Source of the DNA: Nereocystis luetkeana
Taxonomy: Eukaryota > Sar > Phaeophyceae > Laminariales > Laminariaceae
NCBI GenBank assembly: GCA_031213475.1
Contig: JARUPZ010000027.1
Coordinates: 2,727,001 to 2,791,000, forward strand
Reading direction: 5' to 3'
DNA: 64,000 bases
The notes beneath the pieces are model-generated. The model made no database searches, was not told the DNA's origin, and saw nothing but the letters and a program-made list of their open reading frames with translations. The translations under genes and the position numbers were made by a program. This document shows positions 23,580 through 34,799 of the stretch, one piece after another (within the stretch, counting starts at the first letter, position 1; each line of letters opens with the position of its first letter).

Positions 23580-24325
23580 TCCGTGGGATCGAATATACAG
23601 TTTTTGTAGTGTTTTTGCTGGAGACGTTTCATGTAAGGGAATGACTTTCAATATATTGACAGTTAATATCTCCAAGAAAAAAGGGTACGTAGGGCAGGCG
23701 GAGGTCGGTTCGAAACTGCTTCGCCGTAATGCTCGTGGAGTCAAGAGAGGTCTTCATCTTCCAGCAGCTGCGCCCAACCGAGACATCATGCACACACATA
23801 CATGCTGATGTCTCGCTTTCTTCCTCGAGCAGCGTGGTGTGAGCTTCATACGCTGGGCGTTCTGCATCTCGTCCTCGAGGCCATCGCGGCGATGATTTCT
23901 TCGAGAATCGCCATATCCTCAGCCAGCGCAGCAGTTATCAACGGTCATCGACACCGCGCACTGCGGCCAACGGGTGCTGCTGACGGGCATAGACAAGGAT
24001 GTACCTGGTATCACGCTGACTCGCGCCGAGCAGCAGCAGAAGTGACAGCACCCAAGCCAGTGTCGTATGTCGTGTTGTTGTGTGGGTGCATAAGACTCGT
24101 ACGAGTATGCGGCGGGACTTTATAACATTTCCGATGCATGAATCGACTAGCGAGTTGGATCGGAAATCTCAGTTTTTTCGACTGTCTGGTCCAGTTGAAA
24201 ATCACAATCGAAAAATCTTGCATCGAAAAGGCGCTTTTCCAACTGCTTAAGAGTGCGATTTTTTGTCTCCGATCGGAAACCGGCTTTTTCAATCCTAGTT
24301 TCCGACTGCAGAAGAAGTGGCCTTG
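23580..24325. other. Intron sequence, no gene recognised
   Basis: Minus-strand frames around 23,800-23,960 look faintly protein-like (AEDMAILEEIIAAMA) but are broken by stops within about 30 codons, so no gene is called. Confidence 0.35.
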
Positions 24326-24327
24326 CC

Positions 24328-24565
24328 GTGTATCCGAGCGGCGTCATCCACGAACTCGAAAGACGGATCCCTCTCATACGGGCATGCCTCAAACTGTTCG
24401 GCCCGGAGATGCAAGATATGACGACCGCCCGATCGCTTCATCTAAAAGTCCGCATTGAAGGCCGAGGTGGTTGAGGCCCACTTTTCGTTTCACTATTTTA
24501 TAGATTGCGTATGTCGTGCCTGTCGTATCTAGTATGATGGCATGGCTTTGCATTGCCCACTGCAG
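24328..24565 (+). mobile_element. LINE RT-thumb remnant joined to a 3' UTR piece
   Basis: The plus-strand frame SGVIHELERRIPLIRACLKL followed by FGPEMQDMTTARS is a diverged copy of [20 protein letters not shown] and what follows it in the full LINE. From about 24,481 it continues as LINE 3' UTR (tagattgcgtatgtcgtgcc). The orientation is opposite to the full LINE that begins just downstream. Confidence 0.6.
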
Positions 24566-24569
24566 TGTG

Positions 24570-24654
24570 TGTGTGTGTGTGTGTGTTCTTCACATTAAAC
24601 CGTTCTTTCTACCCGTCGACATCAGTGCATACTGCACACGTGGCAACGTAGTAT

Positions 24655-24655
<1 letters not shown>
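24570..24655. repeat. Truncated terminal module with TG repeat
   Basis: TG repeat at about 24,566-24,585, then ttcttcacattaaaccgttc to gtcgacatc, cut off and joined to a fragment of the 3' UTR. It duplicates the start of the full element next to it. Confidence 0.6.
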
Positions 24656-24686
<31 letters not shown>

Positions 24687-26953
24687 TCTTCACATTAAAC
24701 CGTTCTTTCTACCCGTCGACATCCAGCACAACCAGTGTCCGTGCCGATTCTTCCATCCTAGAAGAGATACAAGTTCTGTGGTCACAAAGCTACGCCACAG
24801 AGATACTACGTTGCCACGTGTGCAGTGTGAACTGCAGTGGGCAATGCAAAGCCATGTCATCATACTAGATACGACAGGCACGACATACGCAATCTATGAA
24901 ATAGTGAAACGAAAAGAAACAATCAAAGAGAAAACAAAAACAAGGTAGACAAGTCGAAAAAGAAAAAGAAGAAAAATGAAAGCAAAATCTAAGAGAAACA
25001 ATCTGTCGTGCCCCCCCCCCCGCAGGCGAGGTGACCTACACTTGAAAAAGAACGAGCTGGAAAAAAGAAGAAATAACAAAAAACACCACTGCTTGTGAAC
25101 AGAGTAAGACAAAGACCCAAGGAGAAAGTAACAAGGAAAAATAACAAAGGGGAAATAACAGGCAGACCAAAGCCCAAAGCACCTTCTAGGTGGCGGCAGC
25201 AGCTTGTGGTACGAGTAGTATAGCCAGGTTCTCCCTGCCAATCCGCCTGGTACCTTGCTACCCAGACTGCCGTCTCCGCCCTGCGTTCGTCAACTATGCC
25301 CAGCCCCTTGGCGTCAGACAATACGAGCCGAGCAGAGCAGGTTCGTCTTCCAACCACGCCACACACGGCTCCTTGAGTACGGCTTATCAATCAGAAAAGG
25401 AAGAGGAAGAGAAAAAATGAAATGAAAATCACGGAGAGTCAGCGCAAGAAAGAAAAGAAAACAAAACTAAAAGAGAAGACAAGGGAAGACCACGTTCGAA
25501 CCAGCTGCACCAGTTGGTAGCACTAGTAGTATGGTCATATTCTACTTCCTAGTCGACTTGGTGCCTTGCTACCCTGTCTGCCATCTCCTTCCTACTTTCG
25601 TCTACCGCCGTTTCCCTTCTACCCCTCCTGTTCCCCCCCCTCTCCGCATTCACTCGGTCGGGCTTTATGCCACTTCTCCTGTTGCCCCCTCCCCCCCCGT
25701 TCCTTTGGGCACCATCCACGGCGGATGCGCGGCGCTGTCTACTCATCTCAGCCTCAGCCTCGTGCCACCTCACCATGAACCGTTCGGCTGCTTCAAGGAT
25801 CCCCCGGTACCACTTCCCCACCTTTTTGGCTGCAGTGGACCACAACGCGGTCTCAACTCCAAACACCAAGGGGGCAACTTCCGTTGACCCTTCGGTGGCT
25901 CGGAACTCCCTAAGGTCTTCGACTATGCATCTATGCCAAGTCTTACACTGTCCGCCTGGTCTCGGGTTCTCCCGACCAGCTATCGTCCCGAGCATTACCC
26001 GATTGGGTAATCGCTCCTTGCTTTGCCGTGCCACGCCCCCCGCAAAGAAGAGCCGCCGTTTGCGAATGGTCGTTTCGATGCTCTCGCAACGTGTCATCTT
26101 GAGGGCCTTCGCGTACGAGAGGGTGGCATGGTCAGTACGAAGTCGGCGCTGGAAGCCAATGACTCGCAACAGGACTTGGTGGTGAGCCGTTCGAAGCTTG
26201 GCAAAGTGTTCCGCTCTGAGGGTCCACGTCACACACCCGTACAGCAGGGTCTCAATCACCTCGGCCTTCAGCATTCGGACTTTAAGGCTAAGGGGGGCGG
26301 TCGTCCTATCATACAACTCCGGGCCGAACCGTTTGAAGCATGCTCGCATGAGGCGGATCCGTCGGTCGATTTCGAGCGAGAGGTCAGCGTTTTCGTGGAT
26401 AACGCCGCCTAGGTATAAGAACTGGGTCGTCTGCTTATACCTCTGACCTGCCGCTTCGATGACGAGCGGTGGTGCGAGGGTTGTCCGGTCTGGTGTTTGT
26501 AGGACCATTGTCTCAGTCTTCTTTTCCGACACCGTGAGGCCTGCTGCTTCGAAGACAGTCACGATGACTGTCATCATTTTTGCGAGCCCTTCAGCCGACT
26601 TCGAGACAATTCCTGCATCGTCGGCGTACAACATGCCCCATACAGACCTTCGCACGCACGCCAATGGCTCCTCCTTCCCTGTTCGAACTACTCCAGCTTC
26701 CAAGAGTTGGACCAAATCCCTTACAATGGCTTCGTCTAGGCTGAAGCGTACTAGTACGACGTGTAACGCAGCAGCGAAGAACACGTTGAACAGTAACGGT
26801 GACAGTACACAGCCTTGCCGCAGCCCCTGCGTGACATCAAACCATTCCGAGAGCTCGCCGTCATCAGTACGCACGCGAGCCCGCATGCCATCGTGGAAAT
26901 TACGGATAATTCTCAGCATCTTGGTTGGTACGCCAAAGCGTGTGAGTACCTTC

Positions 26954-27303
26954 CCGGTCGCCCCGGTGGTTCAAGTGGTTAACCTCGAATTCTACTTGTT
27001 TGAGTCCTGGGTTCGAGCCCTAGGAGGGTCGGACATTGACTTTATTTGCAAAAATAAAAAAAGGGATTCAATTGTTGAGAGCGCCTTGCAGCGTGGGTAG
27101 GCACAATTCGATGCGAGTCGACGAGGGAAGAAAAGGCTGAAATCTTCTCGCGATAAAAACGAAGGCACGTACCGTAGCGGGAAGGGGGGAGAAGAGCCTG
27201 CTATGTGACCCCGGATCTGAGTTACGAGTTGGAAGGAGAGAGAGAAGAAGATGTGCGAAGATAATGAATGGGATGGAAAAAAAAAAAAAAAAAAAAAAAA
27301 AAT
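26954..27303 (+). mobile_element. SINE (family A) inserted in the LINE RT gene
   Basis: Complete copy: head cggtcgccccggtgg, A box TGGTTCAAGTGG at 26,967-26,978, B box GGTTCGAGCC at 27,010-27,019, body, and a poly-A tail at about 27,279-27,301. It lies antisense to the LINE between the codons for SVDRELL and [12 protein letters not shown], breaking the RT just after motif A. A target-site duplication is not obvious. Confidence 0.88.
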
Positions 27304-29317
27304 AACAGCTCTCGGTCGACAGAGTCGTACGCTTTCTGCAGATCGATGAAGCACACGTATAAGGGGATTTTCCTCTGTCGTCCGAGCTCTTGCAGCCGGC
27401 GCACGACGAACAACATATCAATCGTTGATCGTGCGGGGCGGAAGCCGCACTGTTCCTCGGGGAGTAGTTCCTCGGTCTCGCAGTAGTTGCTGAGGCGGGA
27501 CGCGACGATTTTCAACAACACTTTGCCTGCGTGGGCAACAAGCGAGATCCCTCTATAGTTGTTGCAGTCAGTTCGATCCTTCTTTTTGTGAAGGACCTTG
27601 ATGATCGCATCTTTCCATTGCTGAGGGACTTCTCCTGTTAACCAAACATTGACAAGGATGTTGTGAAAGCGCTGGGCGAATGCCGGGTGGTCGATTTTTA
27701 GGAGTTCGACCGGGAGACCATCTGGCCCGACAGCTTTCCAATTCGACATCCCCTTAAGTGCTTCGGTCATCTCGTCTATGGATGGTTCATCTTCAAGCGA
27801 CAGTTTAGGCGGTCGCGGTGGCAAGAGGTCGATGATCGTGGGATCGAGTTTCAGCGACTTCGTGTTCAAGAGTTTGTGATAAAACCCCGCCCATCGTTCA
27901 CGAATTCGCACCTTATCCCGTAGGATCGTGCCATCCTCGTCCCTAATGAACTGTTCGCTCCTCGCTTTAGTCCCTTCCAATCCTACCGTACTCTTAAGGT
28001 GCTTGTAAAAGCCTCTTTGGTCGTTGTTCGCTAGGAGTCGTTCGGTTTCGGCAAGGTACGCTTCGAAGTACGCATGCAGTCCTGCGGCAATCACCTTCTG
28101 TAGGTTCGCACACGCAGATCTCAGGGTCTTCCACGCGGTTCTGTCCCGGGGGTGGGCACGCAAGAATTGTCGTGCATCCTCCCTCGCTGTCCATGCTGGC
28201 ATGAATGCGGCCAAGGTTTCGGCAGACTCACACCATCCATGTCTGCGGTGGCGACGTGCAGGGGGTGGTACCTCTTTTTCGACCGCATCAATAACAGCCG
28301 CAGTGAAAATCTCAACCATACCAGACGTATTACGGGGCTGGATAGGCTGGTTGAGAGTGGAGATGATCCTGGAGACTACTCGTTCACGACAATTTCCATC
28401 GGACATAAAAAGCTGCCTGTCGAACTCTCGGCGTTTCGTCGGTCTACGTATTTGTCTGTTGGGCGCAAAACGACCACCGAGTCGGACTTTGATATACAAG
28501 ATGTTGTGGTCTGAGTCAGCCTTAGCTGGGGCAGGAGGCTGTGGGACGACTTTCGCATCTTGTACTCTAGGTCGATGGACTTGACGGGTTAGGATGTAGT
28601 CAATCCGCTTACGGTCATTCGGGCCGGTGCCGTTGTAAGTATGCGATATCCCACCCTTGCGCGTGCTGAAAAACGTGTTGGTGAGAGCCAACTTGCAATT
28701 GGTGGCGAACGACAGGAGCCGTCTGCCATTATCGTTACGAACATCACGTCCATACGCTCCCAGCACTCTGCTTTCATCATCACCGCACCCTTCCTTCCTC
28801 TGTCCAGTTCGCGCGTTGGCATCCATCAGTACAAACAGACACTCTTTCGTCGGGATTTTTTTCACCAAGTACTCCAGCTTCTGCCAGAAGATACCTTTCA
28901 GTTCGGCGTCCTTGGTACAATCAGTTGGAGCATACGCAACGACGAAATTGACTGCCTCGCATTTGCCAGCCAGCTCAAAGCGCATAGACATTAGCCGCTC
29001 GTCAACGAACTGATGAGTATACACAGACTTACTGCACAACGATTCCTTGACAGCTAGGCCTACTCCGTACAGCCCTTGCCTGGTGGCTGTTGTTTCCTGT
29101 CCTGAACAGAAAACACGATACCCTGCCGCACGGAACGTCGTGCTGCCGGACCTCCGAGTTTCTTGCAGGCCAATGAAGTCACAGCCGAGTTGCCGTCCCT
29201 TCGCCAGTACCCGCTCGTCATGTCCGTACCCGTTCTTCCCCTTTACAGCCAGGGTGCGCACATTGTAGGTCGCTACCGTCACAAGTGCCTCCTTCTGTCT
29301 CTTACGAGCCTCGCGTG

Positions 29318-29580
29318 CGGCGTAGCTTTGTGACCACAGAACTTGTATCTCTTCTAGGATTGGAGAATCGGCACGGACACTGGTTGTGCTGGATGTCGAC
29401 GGGTAGAAAGAACGGTTTAATGTGAAGAACACACACACACACACCTGCACGGGTAGCTTTGTGACCACATAACTTGTATCTCTTCTAGGATTGGAGAATC
29501 GGCACGGACACTGGTTGTGCTGGATGTCGACGGGTAGAAAGAACGGTTTAATGTGAAGAACACACACACACACACCTGCA
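29318..29580 (-). repeat. Tandem 131-bp terminal modules at the LINE 5' side
   Basis: Two units, each beginning gtagctttgtgaccaca (29,322 and 29,453 on the plus strand) and ending in gaagaacacacacacacacc followed by tgcacggg. They precede the endonuclease frame and read open through it. Their arrangement recalls promoter monomers of some LINEs. The same module, inverted, closes the 3' end of the element. Confidence 0.8.
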
Positions 29581-29585
29581 CGGGT

Positions 29586-30086
29586 GGGTGACGTCAATTC
29601 TCAGTGCGCAACACTTCGCCAGCCTCCGAACAGCGCACCACGAACTTCTCCAGCGAGGCATCAGGTCGAGTGCCAACAACATTCCGACTACACCACCCCA
29701 TAGGTACGCGAAGACATTTAAGCTGACATGCTGACACCATGAGATGCCACAGAAACGGCCATTCGTAAACGACGCTGGCTCAATCAGTGGACTTCACCAC
29801 TTAATCGAGCAAATGGTTGGCAGACACTGTGTACAATCAAACGGACTATTGATACCTTTAACCGATGGTTGATTGGGTTTGATTGCTTTGGGGATGGTGG
29901 TAGTTCTTATTGTTTCTTTTAATATTGCCTGTCACATCTTTTCGGGGGGACGATACTTTTTTTTATTTCCGGTTCGTTTTCCCAGTTCCGTTGTTTCTTT
30001 CATTTTTTCTCCATTCCATAGAATGTGTACGCCGTGTCTGTCGTATCCACAGCGATACATGGCATTGCATTGTTTGTGAACTCTGC
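29586..30086. other. Intron sequence, no gene recognised
   Basis: Between the LINE and the MITE; short frames only. 29,920-30,080 has a LINE-UTR-like feel (ggacgatactttttttatttcc, cgtatccacagcgatacatgg) but is too diverged to assign with confidence. Confidence 0.35.
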
Positions 30087-30179
30087 TTAACTTTAGAACC
30101 GCAGTTCCGTTTTGGGGACAAACTACTTGAAATTTGACTGGTTGTCCCCAAAACGGGACTGCGGTTCTAAAGGGGTTAA
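30087..30179. mobile_element. piggyBac-like MITE, copy 1
   Basis: An 85-bp near-perfect palindrome (ctttagaaccgcagttccg ... acgggactgcggttctaaag) flanked by TTAA at 30,087-30,090 and 30,176-30,179. The TTAA target and CCCTTT-like ends are characteristic of piggyBac. No coding capacity. Confidence 0.8.
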
Positions 30180-30209
30180 TGCAAAACAATATACTGCTGA
30201 CGTATCTGT

Positions 30210-31495
30210 TGTGTCGTAGTTTTGCTTGTACCTCTCTACGTGGGATTGAAGAATCGGCAAGGACACGGGTTGTGCTGGATGTCGACGGGTAGAAAGGGCG
30301 GTTCAATGTGATGAACACACACAGTCATATTAATAGTAGCAGCCAGTGACCCTCAAATTGTACCGGGGGATCCTTGAAGCAGCCGAACGGTTCATGATGA
30401 GGTGGCACGAGGCTGAGGCTGAGATGAGTAGGCAGCGCCGCGCATCCGCCGTGGATGGTGCCCAAGGGAACGGGGGGGGAGGGGGCAACAGGAGAAGTGG
30501 CAGAAAGCCCGACCAAGGGAATGCGGAGAGGGGGGGGAACAGGAGGGGTAGAAGGGAAACTGCGGTAGACGAAAGTAGGAAGGAGATGGCAGACAGGGTA
30601 GCAAGGCACCAAGTCGACTAGGAAGTAGAACATGACCATACTACTAGTGCTACCAACTGGTGCAGCTGGTTCGAACGTGGTCTTCCCTTGTCTTCTCTTT
30701 TTGTTGTGTTGTTTTTTTTCTTTCTTTCTTGCGCTGACTCTCCGTGATTTTCATTTTATTTTTTTCTCTTCCTTTTCTGATTGATAAGCCGTACTGAAGG
30801 AGCCGTGTGGCGTGGTTGGATGACGAACCTGCTCTGCTCGTTTCGTAAGGGGTTGGGCATAGTTGACGAACGCAGGGCGGAGACGGCAGTCTGGGTAGCA
30901 AGGTACCAGGCGGATTAGCAGGGAGAACCTGGCTATACTACTCGTACCACAAACTGCTGCCGCCACCTGGAAGGTGCTTTGAGCTGTAGTCTGCCTGTTA
31001 TTTCCCCTTTGTTATTTTTCCTTGTTACTTTTTTCCTTGGTTCTTTGTCTTATTCTGTTTACAAGCAGTGGTGTTTTTTCTTATTCGTTTTCTTCCTTTT
31101 TTTCCAGCTCGTTCTTTTTCAAGTGTTGGCCACCTCGCCTGCGGGGTGGGGGCACGACAGATTGTTTCTCCTAGATTTTGCTTTCATTTTTTTCTTTCTC
31201 CTTCGATTTGTCTACCTTGTTTTTGTTTTCTCTTTGATTGTTTCTTTTCGTTTCACTATTTCATAGATTGGGTATGTCGTCCCTGTCGTATCTAGTATGA
31301 TGACATGGCTTTGCATTGCCCAATGCAGTGCATACTGCACACGTGGCAACGTAGTATCTCTGTGGCGTAGCTTTGTGACCACATAACTTGTATCTCTTCT
31401 AGGATTGAAGAATCGGCACGGACACTGGTTGTGCTGGATGTCGACGGGTGGAAAGAACGGTTTAATGTGAAGAACACACACACACACCATTTCCT
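30210..31495 (+). mobile_element. LINE deletion derivative, plus orientation
   Basis: 30,365-30,480 encodes the LINE C-terminus in the plus orientation ([22 protein letters not shown]) after a jump from a terminal module (30,210-30,318); the 3' UTR runs to 31,365 and a second terminal module with AC tail ends at about 31,490. Unlike the other copies, the two modules here are in direct orientation. Confidence 0.75.
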
Positions 31496-31629
31496 GGACT
31501 AAGCAAGTGACGAGCTCCCCTCCACCCCATCTGTCGCATCTCCTTCGGGGGGGCACATTTATTTTTCCTCCGACGCGTCTCCATTGCTGACGTGTACCTG
31601 GTATGTCATATGCAAAAGACACACTATGG
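31496..31629. other. Short unassigned spacer
   Basis: Contains a cctggtatgtcatatg word and no open frame of note. Confidence 0.3.
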
Positions 31630-32085
31630 ACAATGGACACAACACTAGTCTATTGCTTCAACAATAGACGAGGGGGGGAACCTATCGACGTATATTGTCT
31701 GCGACAATATGTTGTGGAAGGTATGTATCGATAGATATTGTCGGCGCCAATAGACTGGTGATATTGTCGATCGATAGACATTGTCGAACACAATAGGTGG
31801 TGAACCGCGTTCATCGATGGCCATTCCAGGCCACAATAGATTGTGCGAGATGTTTATCGATGGCCATTGCCGGCCACAACAGATTGTGCGAGATGCCTAC
31901 CGATGTCCATTGCTGGCCACAATAGATTACGCGGTATGTCTATCGATGACCATTGCCCGCCACAATAGATTGTGCGAGATTGCCCGCCACAATAGATTGT
32001 GCGAGATGTCTATCGATGGCCATTGCCGGCCACAACAGATTGTACAACCTATCCATCGATGGCCATCCCGCGATATACGCGAGTT
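31630..32085. repeat. 43-bp tandem array, block 1
   Basis: Degenerate units start tatcgatggccattgccgg and continue with ccacaatagattgtgcgaga; starts are near 31,684, 31,728, 31,772, 31,815, 31,858, 31,901, 31,942, 32,012 and 32,056. Units are partly self-complementary (TATCGATA; ATTGTCG/CGACAAT). Blocks 2-4 lie at 33,020-33,410, 33,772-33,960 and 34,320-34,745. Confidence 0.8.
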
Positions 32086-32171
32086 AATCGTCTATTTTGG
32101 AAGCTCGTCCAAAAATCTATTGCGGATGGCGATGGTTGCTGTTGGACACAATGGCATACCGGATTTTCCTA

Positions 32172-32269
32172 TTAACCCTTGTAGAACCGCAGTCCCGTTT
32201 TTGGGGACAAACCAGTCAAATTCCAAGTAGTTTGTCCCCAAAACGGGACGGCGGTCCTAAAAGGGTTAA
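32172..32269. mobile_element. piggyBac-like MITE, copy 2
   Basis: A 90-bp palindrome starting cccttgtagaaccgcagtcc, flanked by TTAA at 32,172-32,175 and 32,266-32,269. Confidence 0.85.
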
Positions 32270-33019
32270 TAATGAATAATTGCCTTTCCGATGATAATGA
32301 GTTTTTATCTTCTGGAACACAACAAGTTGCCAAATATGTATCAGGTATATAATGTCTGTATGTTTGTAGTAATATGAACCAACGTCATCATGTTGTGGAG
32401 ACCATACATGCGCTGTCACACTCCTTTGCAGAAGACATTATATTTAGATGTCGCTATTATAGGAACCCGCGTACCAGGATATAGGTAAATGCCGTCAACT
32501 TGTGTGCGCTGGAAATTTCGGAAATTGATCCGATTTAGTACCTTTACGTTGTCCTATATCAACTCCACTTTGAATAAAACGTGGACCATCAAACTAAACC
32601 CACCTTATGCTGAAAATTCTCATCTCGAGTTTTTTTGTCCTATACTGACACCAAGTAAGAGTTATTATTTTAGATACTGGTCGCCTTTATTTTCGTTTTT
32701 TTTCCCCGGAAAAAACGCTTTATTACCCTTGCGTTGTCTTATACCAGGTACCAGGTATTAACTGCACATGACAACAATATTAACCGCACTTTCAAAAATA
32801 TTCTGGATATTAACTCTTGGCAAGAAAATTCTCAGCTTTCCGTTTCTTAACCCGAGTTTTTTCTCCCATACTGAAATGAAGTAAGGCAGTTTTTTGTTCG
32901 GATGCCGGTCAACTTTACAAGAAAGTCCTCAGCTTTCCGTTTTTTCACTCGAGTTTTTGTGTGCCTCAAATGAAGAAAGTCAGATTCACAATCTATTATA
33001 AATGAAGAAAGTCAGATTC
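32270..33019. other. Insertion-like sequence between array blocks
   Basis: A+T-rich sequence interrupting the 43-bp array. 32,500-32,720 and 32,820-32,980 are related to each other (tcagctttccgtttttt, ctcgagttttt, tactgacaccaagtaag), and aatgaagaaagtcagattca is duplicated at about 32,968 and 33,001. No gene. Confidence 0.5.
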
Positions 33020-33410
33020 AGAATCTATTGTCGGTGGCGATGGTTATTGCTGGACACAACCGCGTCCCTATTGTTGTCGGCAATAGAAGCTTCGGCGGTC
33101 GTCAAGAATGGCCATCGACATGCATGCATCATTCCACGGTATACAATAGGTTTAGGCAATACCTGGTAGGTTATTGCGAAATCACGCCCAACAGTCTTTT
33201 GTGGTGGACGATGGCTATTGATGGATACGATTGCGTGGATATCGTTGGTTGCACTAGGCATCGATAGGCAAACGTTTTGGTCTGTTGTTAAACCAATATC
33301 TATCGCGGTTGCTTTTCCAGCATATTTTGTTCAGGACAATGGCCATCTATGAACAACCTTGTGACTCCATTGTTAGGGCAAAGGCATAATGTGTCCACTG
33401 CCAAAAGTAT
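33020..33410. repeat. 43-bp tandem array, block 2
   Basis: More diverged units (tggcgatggttattgctgg, tcaagaatggccatcgacat, ggacaatggccatctatg). Ends at the SINE poly-T in ccccgacaatatc. Confidence 0.5.
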
Positions 33411-33427
33411 ATTGTTCCCCGACAATA

Positions 33428-33429
<2 letters not shown>

Positions 33430-33460
<31 letters not shown>

Positions 33461-33770
33461 CCATCCCATTCATTATCTTCGCACATCTTCTTCTCTCTCT
33501 CCTTCCAACTTGTAACTCAGATCCGGGGTCACATAGCAGGCTCTTCTCCCCCCTTCCCGCTACGGTACGTGCCTTCATTTTTTATCGCGAGAAGATTTCA
33601 GCCTTTTCTTCCCTCGTCGACTCGCATCGAATTGTGCCTACCCACGCTGCAAGGCGCTCTCAACAATTGAATCCCTTTTTTTTATTTTTGCAAATAAAGT
33701 CAAAGTCCGACCCTCCTGGGGCTCGAACCCAGGACTCAAACAAGTAGAATTCGAGGTTAACCACTTGAAC
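33430..33770 (-). mobile_element. SINE (family A) inserted in the 43-bp array
   Basis: Poly-T at 33,430-33,461 is the tail of a minus-strand SINE; the head on the minus strand includes gttcaagtggttaacctcg, starting at 33,770 and lacking the first 16 bp or so of the full head. Array sequence resumes directly with ctatcaatatacaac. Confidence 0.85.
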
Positions 33771-33771
33771 C

Positions 33772-33960
33772 TATCAATATACAACGTCGCCAGTCTAATG
33801 TCGTTAACAACATCTATCGATAGACAGCGTGGCCAGTTCATTGTGGTTAACAGTGTCTATCGATAGACAGTGCTGCTAGTCTATTGTGGTTCACAATGTC
33901 TATCGTGAGCCAGCGTCGCCAGTCTGTTGTCGTTAACAATATCCATTGATACACGCTTTT
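33772..33960. repeat. 43-bp tandem array, block 3 (variant units)
   Basis: Units of the form atcgatagacagcgtggcca + gttcattgtggttaacagtg repeat with a period of 43-44 bp, a sequence variant of block 1. Confidence 0.75.
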
Positions 33961-34319
33961 TCAGGGCTACGGTAGCGTCAATGTTCTATTTCCTTTCTAT
34001 TGCCCAGGGTATATGCACATTCCTACCTCAACTATCCCAAGGGATCACTATTAATATCACCGAGTACCAACCACAACAACACCGCCGACAATGCAACACA
34101 CTTAACCCCCATGATGCCCACTGCCTTGTTGAGACAGAGCGTTGCAGCCCTCCTTCACGCTACGCCATGCACCCACATTGATTGCTGCTCATCACCATAC
34201 ACCATGCACTGACTGGTGGTGATCACAAGATGAAATTAAGAAATTATGACATTGCTGCGGCACAAAATATTGCAGTGCTAAATAAATCAGAGTACATTGC
34301 AGGTGTGCAAACAGGCGGG
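33961..34319. other. Unassigned insert between array blocks
   Basis: Not part of the 43-bp pattern; it begins and ends within array-like sequence. No gene motif; short frames only. Confidence 0.4.
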
Positions 34320-34745
34320 TAACGGTGTCCATCGGTAGACATTGTCCACCACAATAGATTATCATCGGTGTCTATCGATAGCAATTGCAGGTCACAATAG
34401 ATTAGAAACATCTATATCGATAGCCATTGCTGGTCACAATATGTTCAGGAACGTACATATCGAAAGTCATTGCCGTCACAATAGATTAAGGACTGCATCT
34501 ATCGATAGCCATTGCCGGCCACAATAGTTCAAGAAATGTTTTCATCGATAGCCATTGCCGAAGATAATAGCTTTCAGCCTAGGTTCTTCAGCACACTCCT
34601 GCCTGAACAATATGTTGGGGACGTAACCTATCGATAGACATTTTCGACGACAATGGATCCAGGAACGTGCCAATCGACAGACATCGCCGACAATAGACCC
34701 GTCAATTGCACCATATTCTATTGCTATTGAAGGGGCCATTGGCTA
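34320..34745. repeat. 43-bp tandem array, block 4
   Basis: Units start atcgatagccattgccgg at about 34,373, 34,418, 34,460, 34,502 and 34,545, spaced 42-45 bp, then decay towards 34,745. Confidence 0.75.
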
Positions 34746-34799
34746 TTGTCCAGGGTGTGGCAAAATATGACAGAATGCATTGCCTCATCTATTGCTGCA

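Larger units (their letters stand above)
24656..29585 (-). mobile_element. Near-complete LINE: AP endonuclease and reverse transcriptase
   Basis: The minus-strand frame from 29,597 encodes an apurinic/apyrimidinic endonuclease domain (ATYNVRTL, FIGLQETR, LMDANART, SDHNIL near 28,490-28,510) followed by reverse transcriptase (NYRGISLVAHAGKVLLKI, CGFRPARST, FIDLQKAYDSVDREL). The frame is interrupted by a SINE, then resumes at about 26,950 with [25 protein letters not shown] and the catalytic YADD at about 26,628-26,617, ending near 25,549 in a glycine-rich tail. Both halves are otherwise open. The 3' UTR runs to 24,690 and ends in an AC-repeat tail (24,656-24,688). The 5' side has two 131-bp terminal modules. 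Domain order endonuclease-RT fits APE-type non-LTR elements, perhaps RTE-like because of the short-repeat tail; the clade is not established. Confidence 0.88.

Noticed and set aside
30087-30179. Hairpin as a bacterial-type terminator
   Set aside because: TTAA flanks and many copies identify a MITE, and the DNA is eukaryotic.
31630-34745. Regularly spaced repeats resembling a CRISPR array
   Set aside because: Units are contiguous and degenerate with no conserved repeat/unique spacer alternation, and the DNA is eukaryotic with no cas genes.
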